Shown piece after piece: positions 51,532 to 60,913 of a stretch of 64,000 nt of DNA. Every line of letters starts with the position of its first letter. Positions within the stretch are counted from its first letter, which is position 1. The translations under genes and the position numbers were made by a program. The notes under the pieces were generated by a model, which worked only from the letters and a program-made list of their open reading frames with translations, had not been told where the DNA came from and made no database searches. Source of the stretch: an uncultured Chitinophaga sp. (GTDB taxonomy: Bacteria > Bacteroidota > Bacteroidia > Chitinophagales > Chitinophagaceae); the NCBI RefSeq assembly GCF_902168175.1, contig NZ_CABHOU010000076.1, forward strand, positions 124,001 to 188,000, given 5' to 3'.

Positions 51532-52569
51532 ATGAAACATCGTCCAATATTAGTCGGCGCTTTACTCGTTGTTGTTATTTACGGGTGTAGTAAGGCGGAT
51601 GACGTCATGAGTTTTATGGGTTTCCGGAAGCCGGCTAACTTTGGCGCGCCGGTGTATAAGCTGGAGAACAATGACATTACGCAGGCGGGTTTTGAGCTGG
51701 GCCGCAAACTGTTTTATGAGCCGCGTTTGTCGAGGAACAATACGATTTCCTGTGGCGACTGCCATATACAAACATCCGCTTTCACGCATCACGGGCATGA
51801 TGTGAGTCACGGCATCGACGACCGGCTCGGCAGCCGTAACTCGCCACCGATCATGAACATGGCCTGGAGCCAAACGTTCATGTGGGATGGCGGCGTATTT
51901 GATCTGGACCTGCAGCCCATTGTTCCCATTACCAACCCGGTAGAAATGGATGAAACAATGGCGAACGTGCTTGAAAAGCTGCGGGCGCATCCACAGTACC
52001 CGGCATTGTTTAAAAAGGCATTTGGCACCAGCGAAATTACCGGGCCCCGTATGATGAAAGCGATGTCGCAGTTTATGGTAATGCTGGTAAGTGCCAACTC
52101 CAGGTACGACTCGGTGGTGCGGCAGCAAGGCCCGGCGTTTACACCCGATGAGCAGGCAGGGTATGTCATCTTCAAAAGCAAATGCAGCAACTGCCACCAG
52201 GAGCCGTTGTTTACCGACAACTCCTTCCGCAATAACGGCATAGGGGTCGGTTACAACGATGATCAGGGGCGCTACACCACCACGCTTAATCCGGCGGACA
52301 AATACTGCTTTAAGGTGCCCAGCCTGCGCAACCTGGCTTATACGGCCCCGTACATGCACGACGGTCGCCTGCTCACCCTTGATGCCGTGCTGGACCATTA
52401 TACCCATGAAATGCAGGATATGCCCACGCTGGACCCGCTGCTGAAGCAAAACAGCACGTTGGGCATTGCCGTCACTACCACGGAGCGCGGGCTGCTGCTT
52501 AGCTTCCTGAACACGCTGAACGACAAACATTTTATTACCGATAAGCGCTTCTCTGAACAGGCGCAGTAA
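51532..52569 (+). CDS. Diheme cytochrome c peroxidase/MbnH-family lipoprotein
   Basis: A 345-residue protein with a lipobox-like signal (VVVIYGC, Cys19) and two haem c motifs: CGDCH (Cys74, Cys77, His78) and CSNCH (about 218-222). Landmarks of the BCCP/MauG family are LGRKLFYEPRLSRNNTISC and RNLAYTAPYMHDGRLLTLDAVLDHY. Its partner gene, 5 bases upstream, is MbnP-like, favouring an MbnH role (protein-Trp modification) over hydrogen peroxide detoxification. It is predicted to face the periplasm or surface. Confidence 0.88.
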   Translation: MKHRPILVGALLVVVIYGCSKADDVMSFMGFRKPANFGAPVYKLENNDITQAGFELGRKLFYEPRLSRNNTISCGDCHIQTSAFTHHGHDVSHGIDDRLGSRNSPPIMNMAWSQTFMWDGGVFDLDLQPIVPITNPVEMDETMANVLEKLRAHPQYPALFKKAFGTSEITGPRMMKAMSQFMVMLVSANSRYDSVVRQQGPAFTPDEQAGYVIFKSKCSNCHQEPLFTDNSFRNNGIGVGYNDDQGRYTTTLNPADKYCFKVPSLRNLAYTAPYMHDGRLLTLDAVLDHYTHEMQDMPTLDPLLKQNSTLGIAVTTTERGLLLSFLNTLNDKHFITDKRFSEQAQ

Positions 52570-52579
52570 AAGTTAAGTG

Positions 52580-53506
52580 ATGAAGAAAATCGCGATCCTA
52601 TTAATATGCCTGCTAACAGGTTTTTATGAAGTGCATGCCTGCGATATATGTGGCTGCGGCGTAGGCAGTTACTATATCGGTTTGCTGCCCGACTTTAAAA
52701 AGCGCTTCGGCGGTATCCGCTACCAGTATAAAACGATGCAGTCGCACCTCGGCCCCGGTGGTACTACCTCGTACCTGACTACCGATGAAACGTACCAGAC
52801 TGCTGAACTGTGGGGAGGCTGGAACATTGGCAGGCGGTTCCGGGTATTAGGCTTCGTGCCGTTCAACTTTAACAGTCGCGAAAACCAGGGCGAAACCAAA
52901 CGTAAGGCGGGCATCGGCGATATTGCAGTAGTAGGTTATTACCGCCTGCTCGATCATTCACTTACAACCAACAACAGTAAGCTGCTGGTACAGTCGCTCT
53001 GGATTGGCGGTGGTATCAAACTGCCCGTTGGTAAATATGAGCCCTCCGAACGCAAAGAGAACGAGGATACCCCCAACAACTTCCAGCTGGGAACTGCCAG
53101 CCTCGACTTTACATTGAACGCTATGTACGATGTGCGGCTGATGGATGCGGGCATTAATACGAACATCAGTTATAAGATCAATACAGATAATCGTTATAAC
53201 TATCGCTATGGCAATAAGTTCACCGCCAACCTGCTGGGTTACTACAAGTTCCGCGTAGCGCCACAGGTGAGCCTGGCTCCCAATGCAGGTGTGTTATATG
53301 AAACCGCACAGAAAGATCATGAAGACGAAGGTTTTAATGTGGATGTTTCCGGTGGTTACACAGTTACGGGGACGATGGGACTGGAGGCAACGTTCGCTAC
53401 GTTTTCGGCAGGGGCTAATTTTCAGCCGGTGCTTTCGCAGGAGTTAGCGGGCATGCGGGTGAAGGCGGGGAACAGGGCGATGGTGCATGTAACGTATCTG
53501 TTCTGA
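52580..53506 (+). CDS. Outer-membrane beta-barrel-like protein with N-terminal CDICGCG motif
   Basis: About 308 residues from the ATG at 52580 (a GTG at 52577 also lies in frame). The signal peptide ends near VHA, and the mature protein begins CDICGCGVGSYYIGLLPDF, a conserved Cys motif that could bind copper or haem. The rest alternates polar and hydrophobic residues and ends in VHVTYLF, a typical final strand of an outer-membrane barrel. It lies 10 bases after the diheme gene and completes the set. Confidence 0.78.
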   Translation: MKKIAILLICLLTGFYEVHACDICGCGVGSYYIGLLPDFKKRFGGIRYQYKTMQSHLGPGGTTSYLTTDETYQTAELWGGWNIGRRFRVLGFVPFNFNSRENQGETKRKAGIGDIAVVGYYRLLDHSLTTNNSKLLVQSLWIGGGIKLPVGKYEPSERKENEDTPNNFQLGTASLDFTLNAMYDVRLMDAGINTNISYKINTDNRYNYRYGNKFTANLLGYYKFRVAPQVSLAPNAGVLYETAQKDHEDEGFNVDVSGGYTVTGTMGLEATFATFSAGANFQPVLSQELAGMRVKAGNRAMVHVTYLF

Positions 53507-53516
53507 CGCATTATAC

Positions 53517-53553
53517 TTAAATCCGCGCAGCCTTAGGGTTAGCGCGGATTTAA
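53517..53553 (+). terminator. Hairpin terminator after the copper-type operon
   Basis: TTAAATCCGCGC (53517-53528) and GCGCGGATTTAA (53542-53553) are perfect 12-base arms with a 13-base loop. No T run follows, but A/T-rich arms can act in both directions. The stretch 53554-53754 holds only the sigma-gene leader. Confidence 0.7.
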
Positions 53554-53754
53554 TATAAAAGATAAGGATGACAGGGCGTACTGGCATCTCCGCCCGCAGG
53601 TAGGGTATAAATATCTGATAAACGTAACAAATAGTTAATCTTAAGGTAATATAGACTGTCTTTCTTTGCCGGTGGAAATCAAAGGTGCCAACTGTGTCAG
53701 TCAGGAAGGTAATATCGATTGCAGCATCACCTGCTTAAAAAACGTTCTACAACC

Positions 53755-54306
53755 ATGCATCAGACAAATAAGCCTGTTTCTTTGTGGCGCAAAATACGGG
53801 AGGGAGATAAGGAAGCACTGTTTGTTTTATACGATGATATGTATTTTCATCTGGTGCGTTATGGGTTGTCGGTATACGCGGATAGCGACTTGGTAAAGGA
53901 TTGCATTGGCCAGCTGTTTTTGAAACTCTGGGACCGGCACGCAACGCTGAACGAAGTCGAAAATGTTCAATCTTACTTATTTTCTGCCTTAAGAAGATCA
54001 ATCGTAGATTACCTCCGGGCTGAAAGCCGTGCCGGTTCTACTGTACAGGGTTTGTATGCGGAGGAAGGGGAAGAGGCATCTTACGAAGAAATTATTATAG
54101 CCCGCGAACGGGACGAAGAACTGAAGCGCAACCTGACCGATGCATTAAACGCGCTCACTCCAAAACAAATAGAGCTGATCCGGCTGAAATTTTATGAAAA
54201 CCGCTCTTACCAGGAAATTGCCGATATCAGCTCTCAAAGCCTTAAAACCTCCTACAATACTATCTATGACGCCATCAAAGTACTTCGCCTGAAGCTTAAA
54301 ATGTAG
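53755..54306 (+). CDS. ECF-type RNA polymerase sigma factor
   Basis: About 183 residues from the ATG at 53755 (MHQTNKPVSLWRKIREGD). Sigma region 2 (ALFVLYDDMY to LFLKLWDRHATL) and region 4 (ALTPKQIELIRLKFYENRSYQEIADISSQSLKTSYNTIYDAI) are clear. It belongs to the Bacteroidota FecI/SusC-linked ECF group. The anti-sigma FecR gene follows by 56 bases and an STN-containing SusC follows that, a complete trans-envelope switch for substrate-induced expression. Confidence 0.94.
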   Translation: MHQTNKPVSLWRKIREGDKEALFVLYDDMYFHLVRYGLSVYADSDLVKDCIGQLFLKLWDRHATLNEVENVQSYLFSALRRSIVDYLRAESRAGSTVQGLYAEEGEEASYEEIIIARERDEELKRNLTDALNALTPKQIELIRLKFYENRSYQEIADISSQSLKTSYNTIYDAIKVLRLKLKM

Positions 54307-54362
54307 CGTATTAAAATAAATTTCTCTTTTCTTTAGGAAAAAGAAAAGCATTCCCCGTCAAT

Positions 54363-55481
54363 ATGGAAACAAGCCGATACCAACACATGGATATGCAACG
54401 TCCCGAGCCTGAAGACTTTCTCTGCGATGAATCTTTCCTCCGTTTCTGCGAAGGGGAGAAGTCAGCTAAGTTATTCTGGGAGAAATGGGTACGCGAGCAT
54501 CACGAATATGCTGCGGCGGTTGAAAAAGCCCTGCGGTTATACGATGTGCTGAATGCCGGGCAGGGAAACCGCGAAGTGCAGCTTGCTGCTATGAAGGATG
54601 CGCTGGTGCGCAGGGAGCGTTTCGAACAGCTCATAAATGGCGGCAGCAGTGGGGCGAAGGTGGTGAAGATGAACGGGAAACCATGGATGCGGTATGCGGC
54701 TGCAGCGGCATTCATATTATCTGCTACCACACTTGGTTACCAGTTCTTCTCTGAAAAACAACCTGTGGAAGCGCCGGTATTATTGTCTTATGAATACGCC
54801 ACGGCCGAAGGCGCCCATAAAACGATAATGCTCCCGGATAGTAGTGTGATCATGCTGAATGCTAACAGCCACCTGTCTGTTAACCGCAACTTCGACAGCG
54901 AACATCGTGAGGTAACCATTACCGGCGAGGCTTTTTTTGATATCAAACACGACGAACAACATCCATTCATTGTACATACCAGCGAATATCGTATCCGTGT
55001 ACTGGGTACCACTTTTAATGTGAAGTCCCACCCGGGTGAGGCTACCGAAACCGACCTTGTTTCAGGTAAGGTAGAAATTGTAACCAACGATGGAGCGCAT
55101 CCAAAAAACAGCGTCATACTGCAGCCTAATGAAAAGTTTGTGCTGCAGCGCAAACCAGCCATTAATCATACACTCGACGCAGTGCCCGCGAAAGGCGTGG
55201 TAACGAAACTAAAATTAGACACACTAAGCCAACATGCGAGCGAAACAGCCTGGGCGCGTCAGAAAATGGAGATCAATGACGAAAGGCTCGATGTGATCGC
55301 CGCCAAACTACAGACCTGGTACGGCATTGAAGTCATCTTTAAAGATGAGGAAGTGAAGCAGTACAGGTACACTGCCGCTTTCAACGACGAAACGATTTTT
55401 AAAGTGCTGCAATATCTGCAGCAATCCTATCCATTCAGTTACAGGATAGAGAATGATGCTATCATCATCTCACGGAGCTAA
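54363..55481 (+). CDS. FecR-family anti-sigma factor
   Basis: A 372-residue protein with a cytoplasmic N-terminal part (about 1-100), one transmembrane helix (about 103-124, WMRYAAAAAFILSATTLGYQF) and a periplasmic FecR domain. The FecR domain has MLPDSSVIMLNANSHLSVNRNF, GEAFFDI and RVLGTTFNVKSHPGE. The C-terminal domain ends in FNDETIFKVLQYLQQSYPFSYRIEND (DUF4974). It would hold the ECF sigma until a signal comes from the SusC-type transporter encoded next. Confidence 0.94.
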   Translation: METSRYQHMDMQRPEPEDFLCDESFLRFCEGEKSAKLFWEKWVREHHEYAAAVEKALRLYDVLNAGQGNREVQLAAMKDALVRRERFEQLINGGSSGAKVVKMNGKPWMRYAAAAAFILSATTLGYQFFSEKQPVEAPVLLSYEYATAEGAHKTIMLPDSSVIMLNANSHLSVNRNFDSEHREVTITGEAFFDIKHDEQHPFIVHTSEYRIRVLGTTFNVKSHPGEATETDLVSGKVEIVTNDGAHPKNSVILQPNEKFVLQRKPAINHTLDAVPAKGVVTKLKLDTLSQHASETAWARQKMEINDERLDVIAAKLQTWYGIEVIFKDEEVKQYRYTAAFNDETIFKVLQYLQQSYPFSYRIENDAIIISRS

Positions 55482-55517
55482 TTCAAACAGGAGCCTAACA
55501 CTTAAAGCATACTTTTT

Positions 55518-58500
55518 ATGAAGCGGTATTTGCCACTTCCCGGGCGTAACATGCGCGCGGGTACCAGCATCTTTTTGTCACTATTTGCCTGGCTGTTGCT
55601 TAGCTTTTCTGGCTACGCACAGCAGAAACAGGCCACTATTACGCTGGATGCAGATAATGAATCTGTATCCTCTGTACTGCACAGGGTGCAACAGCAAGGT
55701 CATTATCGTTTTGTGTACAGCAATGGTATACTGGACGATAAACGGCTGATTACGGTACACCTTAAAAATGGTAGCCTGAAACAGCTGATGGACATTGTAT
55801 TGCGCGACAGCGAACTGGTTTTCGAATTAAAGGAGAATGGAATTGTAGTATTAAAACAAGCCGCCGGAAAACGAAAGGAAGATGGTAAACGTAAAATCAG
55901 CGGTCTTGTAAGAGACAGTAGCGGCATTGCACTTCCAGGTGTTACGGTGGCGCTGAAAAGCAAACCGGGCATCGGTACTACGACTGACCTCAACGGCGGT
56001 TTCTTTCTCGAATTGCCGGCAGATGATAATGCTGTGCTGGTATTCACTATGATGGGGTTTAACAACCGTGAGATCGTACTCACTGATCAGGCGACGCTTA
56101 ATGTAAAACTGTCTGTTGCACCGCGCGCATTAGGTGAAGCGGTGGTAGTGGCATTCGGCAAACAAAAGAAAACAGACGTTGTAGGGTCGATTACTTCTAT
56201 TAATCCCCAGGACCTTAAAGTTCCTTCCAGCAACCTTACCACCGCATTGGCAGGCCGCGTGGCCGGTTTGATCGCTTACCAGCGTTCGGGCGAACCGGGG
56301 GCAGACAATGCCAGCTTTTTTATCCGTGGCGTTACTACGTTCGGTTACAAAAAAGATCCGCTCATCCTCATCGATGGGGTAGAAGTTACTTCTACCGACC
56401 TGGCCCGGCTGCGTATGGACGATATCAATAACTTTTCTATCCTTAAAGATGCTACTGCCACTGCATTATATGGCGCCAGGGGTGCAAATGGTGTGATCCT
56501 GATCGCTACCAAACAAGGTAAAGAAGGCCGTCCGGTGTATTCAGCAAGAGTAGAAAATTCATGGTCGTCGCCTACGCGCAACGTCGAACTGGCCGACCCT
56601 GTTACTTATATGAAGATGGCCAATGAAGCAGCAAATACAGGTGGTAAAGAAATCCGCACAGACCTGCTGTACAGCCAGGAGAAGATTGATAGTACCGGTA
56701 TCGGTAGTCCTTATCTCTATCCCGCAGTAGACTGGCGGAAAATGCTGTTCAAGGATTATACGATGAACCAGCGCGCAGATGTTAATATCAGCGGCGGCGC
56801 CTCTGTAGCAAGATATTACGTGTCGGCGGGATTTACGCAGGATAACGGGGTGCTGAAAGTGCCGAAGCTGAACAATTTCAACAATAATATCAATTTGAAA
56901 ACGTATTCCATCCGCTCTAACGTAGATGTGAATCTTACTAAAACAACTTTACTCACCACCCGTGTTTCCGGAACATTCCAGGATTATACGGGGCCTATTG
57001 AGGGCGGTGCCGCTGTATACAACAGGGTGATGCACGCCAACCCGGTAAAGTTTCCCGCCTATTATGAGCCGGATGAAGAACATGCCTTTACAAAACACAT
57101 CCTGTTCGGTAATACCGATCCGCGGGTAGTAAACCCGTACGCAGAAATGGTGAAGGGTTATAAAGAGTATACTTCGTCCACAATCAATGCACAGGCGGAA
57201 ATACGCCAGCAGCTCGACTTTATCACCGAAGGGTTATCGCTGAGCGTGATGGGTAACACCAGGCGTTATGCTTATTATGATCTCGTTCGCAGTTACAAAC
57301 CGTTTTATTATAACATCCTGAATTATAACGGCGCTACCGGCAGTTATATCCTAAACCCGCTGAATCCTGATGAGGGCACGGAGTATCTCTCGTTTCCGGC
57401 AGCTAACGAAAAAGGGAACAGGCAGGTAACCACTTCCATTTACTTCCAGGGCATCCTGAACTACGGCCGCGTATTTGGTGCGCATGGTGTAAGCGGTAGC
57501 CTGGTGTACCAGGCGCAGAACAGCATCTCGGGCGATTTTACTTCATTGCAAACATCACTGCCCGCGAGGAACCTCGGTATATCCGGCAGGGCCACCTATA
57601 ACTACGATCAGCGTTATTTCGCAGAGTTTAACTTCGGTTATAACGGCTCCGAAAGGTTTGATCTTAACCATCGCTTCGGTTTCTTCCCGTCTGCAGGCGT
57701 TGCCTGGAATATTTCTAACGAGAAATTCTGGAGAAAAGAACTGATCAGCACGATCAGTAACCTGAAGCTGAGGGCCACTTACGGCCTGGTGGGCAACGAT
57801 GCCATTGGCAGCCCGGAAGACAGGTTCTTTTATATGTCGGAAGTAACGATTCCGCTGCCTTCAAGAGGTGCCACCTTTGGCTTACCTGGTAGTTATTACA
57901 CAAGGCCCGGTTTGGCATTTACCCGTTTCGCTAATCCCGACATTACCTGGGAGGTGGCACGCCAAACCAACCTGGGGTTGGATATGAGCTTCTGGAATAA
58001 ACTGAATCTTACGGCTGATTTCTATAACACCTATCGTTCGAGGATACTGATGTATCGTTCTGATATTCCTGCTACTTCTGGTTTCGACGCCTCCAATATA
58101 CCAAGCGCTAACATCGGTGCCGCTACCTCAAAAGGTATCGACGCATCTGTAGATTATAACCACAAGATCAACAAAGACTGGTGGCTGCAAGGCCGCGCAA
58201 ACGTAACGCTGGCGATGAGTAAATACGATAAGTATGAGGAACCCGATTATAAAGATGCGCCCTGGAGGTCCCGGATCGGATATTCACTCAGCCAGCAATG
58301 GGGATATATCGCTGAAAGATTGTTTATCGATGAACATGATGTAGCCAATGCACCTGAACAAATTTTTGGTGGCATAGGCGAGCAGGTTCGCCCCGGAGAT
58401 ATCAAGTACAGGGACGTTAACGGCGATGGTAAGATCACCGGGCTCGATATGGTGCCTATCGGCCATCCTACAGATCCGGAACTGGTGTATGGCTTTGGAT

Positions 58501-58952
58501 TGTCTGCCGGTTATAAATCCTTTGATATCTCCGCCTTCTTCCAGGGCCAGGGCCGATCTTCTTTCTCGATCGATACCAGGAATACCACGCCATTTGTGAA
58601 CGATAATGCTCTGCTCAAAGCCTATGCAGACGATCACTGGTCGTTGGAGAACCGCGATATCTACGCCCTGTGGCCGCGCTTCAGCACGGGCATCAGTGCC
58701 AACAATACGCAATCAAGCACATGGTGGACACGTAACGGACGGTTTCTTCGCCTGAAACAACTGGAGCTTGGTTACTCACTGCCCGAAGCAACGCTCAGGC
58801 GCTACAAGATGAAATCCTTTCGCCTGTACGCCAATGGCAGCAATCTCTTTACGTTGTCATCCTTTAAGCTTTGGGATATTGAAATGGCGGGCAACGGGCT
58901 TGGGTACCCGGTGCAACGTGTAATCAATCTCGGCTTACAGACATCTTTTTAA
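55518..58952 (+). CDS. SusC/RagA-type TonB-linked outer-membrane transporter with STN domain
   Basis: A 1144-residue protein with a signal peptide (ends GYAQ, about 36). An STN signalling domain (about 40-105, SVLHRVQQQGHYRFVYSNG) is followed by a carboxypeptidase-regulatory-like domain (about 128-205, SGLVRDSSGIALPGVTV). Then come a TonB plug (about 210-320, ending ALYGARGANGVILIATKQG) and a 22-strand barrel. It imports oligosaccharides bound by the SusD partner. The STN domain is the piece that would contact FecR, so this is a transducing transporter. Substrate unknown. Confidence 0.95.
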   Translation: MKRYLPLPGRNMRAGTSIFLSLFAWLLLSFSGYAQQKQATITLDADNESVSSVLHRVQQQGHYRFVYSNGILDDKRLITVHLKNGSLKQLMDIVLRDSELVFELKENGIVVLKQAAGKRKEDGKRKISGLVRDSSGIALPGVTVALKSKPGIGTTTDLNGGFFLELPADDNAVLVFTMMGFNNREIVLTDQATLNVKLSVAPRALGEAVVVAFGKQKKTDVVGSITSINPQDLKVPSSNLTTALAGRVAGLIAYQRSGEPGADNASFFIRGVTTFGYKKDPLILIDGVEVTSTDLARLRMDDINNFSILKDATATALYGARGANGVILIATKQGKEGRPVYSARVENSWSSPTRNVELADPVTYMKMANEAANTGGKEIRTDLLYSQEKIDSTGIGSPYLYPAVDWRKMLFKDYTMNQRADVNISGGASVARYYVSAGFTQDNGVLKVPKLNNFNNNINLKTYSIRSNVDVNLTKTTLLTTRVSGTFQDYTGPIEGGAAVYNRVMHANPVKFPAYYEPDEEHAFTKHILFGNTDPRVVNPYAEMVKGYKEYTSSTINAQAEIRQQLDFITEGLSLSVMGNTRRYAYYDLVRSYKPFYYNILNYNGATGSYILNPLNPDEGTEYLSFPAANEKGNRQVTTSIYFQGILNYGRVFGAHGVSGSLVYQAQNSISGDFTSLQTSLPARNLGISGRATYNYDQRYFAEFNFGYNGSERFDLNHRFGFFPSAGVAWNISNEKFWRKELISTISNLKLRATYGLVGNDAIGSPEDRFFYMSEVTIPLPSRGATFGLPGSYYTRPGLAFTRFANPDITWEVARQTNLGLDMSFWNKLNLTADFYNTYRSRILMYRSDIPATSGFDASNIPSANIGAATSKGIDASVDYNHKINKDWWLQGRANVTLAMSKYDKYEEPDYKDAPWRSRIGYSLSQQWGYIAERLFIDEHDVANAPEQIFGGIGEQVRPGDIKYRDVNGDGKITGLDMVPIGHPTDPELVYGFGLSAGYKSFDISAFFQGQGRSSFSIDTRNTTPFVNDNALLKAYADDHWSLENRDIYALWPRFSTGISANNTQSSTWWTRNGRFLRLKQLELGYSLPEATLRRYKMKSFRLYANGSNLFTLSSFKLWDIEMAGNGLGYPVQRVINLGLQTSF

Positions 58953-58976
58953 CATCAGATTTATTAAACGAATTAT

Positions 58977-60893
58977 ATGCGCTTAAACAGATTATTAGTC
59001 ATTGTGCTAACGGTTTTCCTGTTTTTCAGCTCCTGCAAAAAGTACCTGGATGTTGTGCCGGACGGGGTGCCTACGATCGACTATGTATTCAGGCAGCGGT
59101 CCACTGCGGAACAGTATTTGTTTACCTGTTACTCGTTCATGCCTAAACATGGCGACCTGTTTGCCAACCCGGCATTTATGGCGGGGGATGAGCTTTGGTT
59201 TCACTATCCGTACCAGCTTTCCGGCTTTACGCTCGATATGCGTTCCTGGGAAATTGCACGCGGGTCACAGAACGTAAACAAGCCGCTGGCGAACTACTGG
59301 AGGGGAGAGGAAGGCGCCAGCAGCAACCTGTTCGAAGGGATACGCTATTGCAACATCATGCTTGAAAATATTGGCAAAGTGCCGCATATGGAGCAGTATG
59401 AAAAAGATCAGTGGACTGGCGAGGCGATGTTCCTGAAAGCTTATTTCCACTACTGGCTGTTCCGCATGTACGGGCCTATACCGGTGATCGACAAAAACAC
59501 GTCCATCAACTCTTCTCAGGAAGAGGTGCTGGTAAGGCGCCAGCCGGTCGATTCCTGCGTAAATTATATCGTAGCTGTTATCGACAGTGCTATCACCTTA
59601 TTGCCCGAGAAAGCCCTTAACATAGCCACCGAAGCCGGCAGGATTAACCAGGCGGTTGCCAGGTCGGTAAAGGCCGAAGTGCTGATCACGGCTGCCAGCC
59701 CGCTTTACAACGGTAATAGCATTTACGCGGGTTTCCGTGATAAAGAAGGTAAACTGTTGTTCAACCAGGATAATGATCCGCAGAAATGGGTGAGGGCAAT
59801 GAACGCTGTGCAGGAAGCCATTGATCTGGTACACTCACACAACCACCGCCTCAACCGCTTTGTAAGTACTTCAAACGTTCATGCTGAAGTTAAGACAGTA
59901 ATGGACTTCCGCACTGCGATTACAGATAATTTTAATTCCGAAGTAGTTTGGGGCAATACGAACAGTAACGCCAATATGATCCAGAACCTGGCGCAACCCA
60001 GGATTAACGCGGCCAATGCACTAAATACGGCTTGCTGGAGCCTTTCATCCGTTCCCCTGCATGTAGTGAACCAGTTCTACTCAAAGAATGGTGTGCCTAT
60101 TACAGAAGACAGAACGCTGGATTTCAGTACCCGCGGTGCGCAAACCCGGGTAGGCAGCGATGCAGAAAAGAACTACATCGAAAAAGGATACACGACCGCA
60201 GCGATCAACTTTGACCGTGAACCACGCTTCTACGCCAGCCTGGGCTTCGATGGCTCCAAGGTATTCGGTAACGGTCAGCCGGCAGGCGCAGAAATGTTCC
60301 ACCTCGAAGCCAAACAAGCGCAGTATACAGGATGGGATGGTGCGCCCACACGTTACAATGTAACCGGGTACTGGCCGCTGAAACTCGTGAACCATATGAA
60401 CGTTTTGCCGACTGTTACTTCCTACAGTGTAGTGCAGTATGCATGGCCCGTTATACGACTGGCCGACCTGTACCTTATGTATGCAGAGGCATTAAATGAG
60501 GTGAATGGCCCGGGTGGCGAAACCTTCCGCTGGATAGACTCTGTTCGCCTCAGGGCCGGTGTGCCCGCCGTACAGGAAGCATGGACGAATTATTCTTCTA
60601 ATCCAGGAAAGATCAACAGCAAGGAAGGTATGCGCGATATCATTCACCGCGAACGCCTGATCGAATTTGCTTTTGAAGGCCAGCGTTTCTGGGACCTCAG
60701 GAGGTGGAAAGAAGCAGAAAGGGTATGGCAGGTGCCCATCCAGGGATGGAATTACGGGCAGAAGGACCTGGTAGGCTACTACTCCTTTACCACACTGTTT
60801 AACCGCACTTTCCGCCTGCGCGACTACTTCTGGCCGATCAAGGAAGAAGACCTGATACGAAATAAAAATCTTGTACAAAATCCAGGTTGGTAA
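58977..60893 (+). CDS. RagB/SusD-family nutrient-binding lipoprotein
   Basis: A 638-residue surface lipoprotein with lipobox FFSSC (Cys20). TPR-like helices and typical SusD segments are seen: KKYLDVVPDG at the start, and later IRLADLYLMYAEALNEVNG with the C-terminal FWPIKEEDLIRN. It caps the SusC transporter and binds the glycan. The start lies 24 bases after the SusC stop, so both are on one transcript. Confidence 0.95.
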   Translation: MRLNRLLVIVLTVFLFFSSCKKYLDVVPDGVPTIDYVFRQRSTAEQYLFTCYSFMPKHGDLFANPAFMAGDELWFHYPYQLSGFTLDMRSWEIARGSQNVNKPLANYWRGEEGASSNLFEGIRYCNIMLENIGKVPHMEQYEKDQWTGEAMFLKAYFHYWLFRMYGPIPVIDKNTSINSSQEEVLVRRQPVDSCVNYIVAVIDSAITLLPEKALNIATEAGRINQAVARSVKAEVLITAASPLYNGNSIYAGFRDKEGKLLFNQDNDPQKWVRAMNAVQEAIDLVHSHNHRLNRFVSTSNVHAEVKTVMDFRTAITDNFNSEVVWGNTNSNANMIQNLAQPRINAANALNTACWSLSSVPLHVVNQFYSKNGVPITEDRTLDFSTRGAQTRVGSDAEKNYIEKGYTTAAINFDREPRFYASLGFDGSKVFGNGQPAGAEMFHLEAKQAQYTGWDGAPTRYNVTGYWPLKLVNHMNVLPTVTSYSVVQYAWPVIRLADLYLMYAEALNEVNGPGGETFRWIDSVRLRAGVPAVQEAWTNYSSNPGKINSKEGMRDIIHRERLIEFAFEGQRFWDLRRWKEAERVWQVPIQGWNYGQKDLVGYYSFTTLFNRTFRLRDYFWPIKEEDLIRNKNLVQNPGW

Positions 60894-60913
60894 CAATTAT
60901 AAATCTTATACCC

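Noticed and set aside
51562..52530. A 322-codon open frame antisense to the diheme cytochrome c peroxidase gene
   Set aside because: The plus strand encodes a clear two-haem protein with signal and tight operon spacing. The antisense translation shows no family pattern and only reflects the GC-rich codon bias of the real gene.
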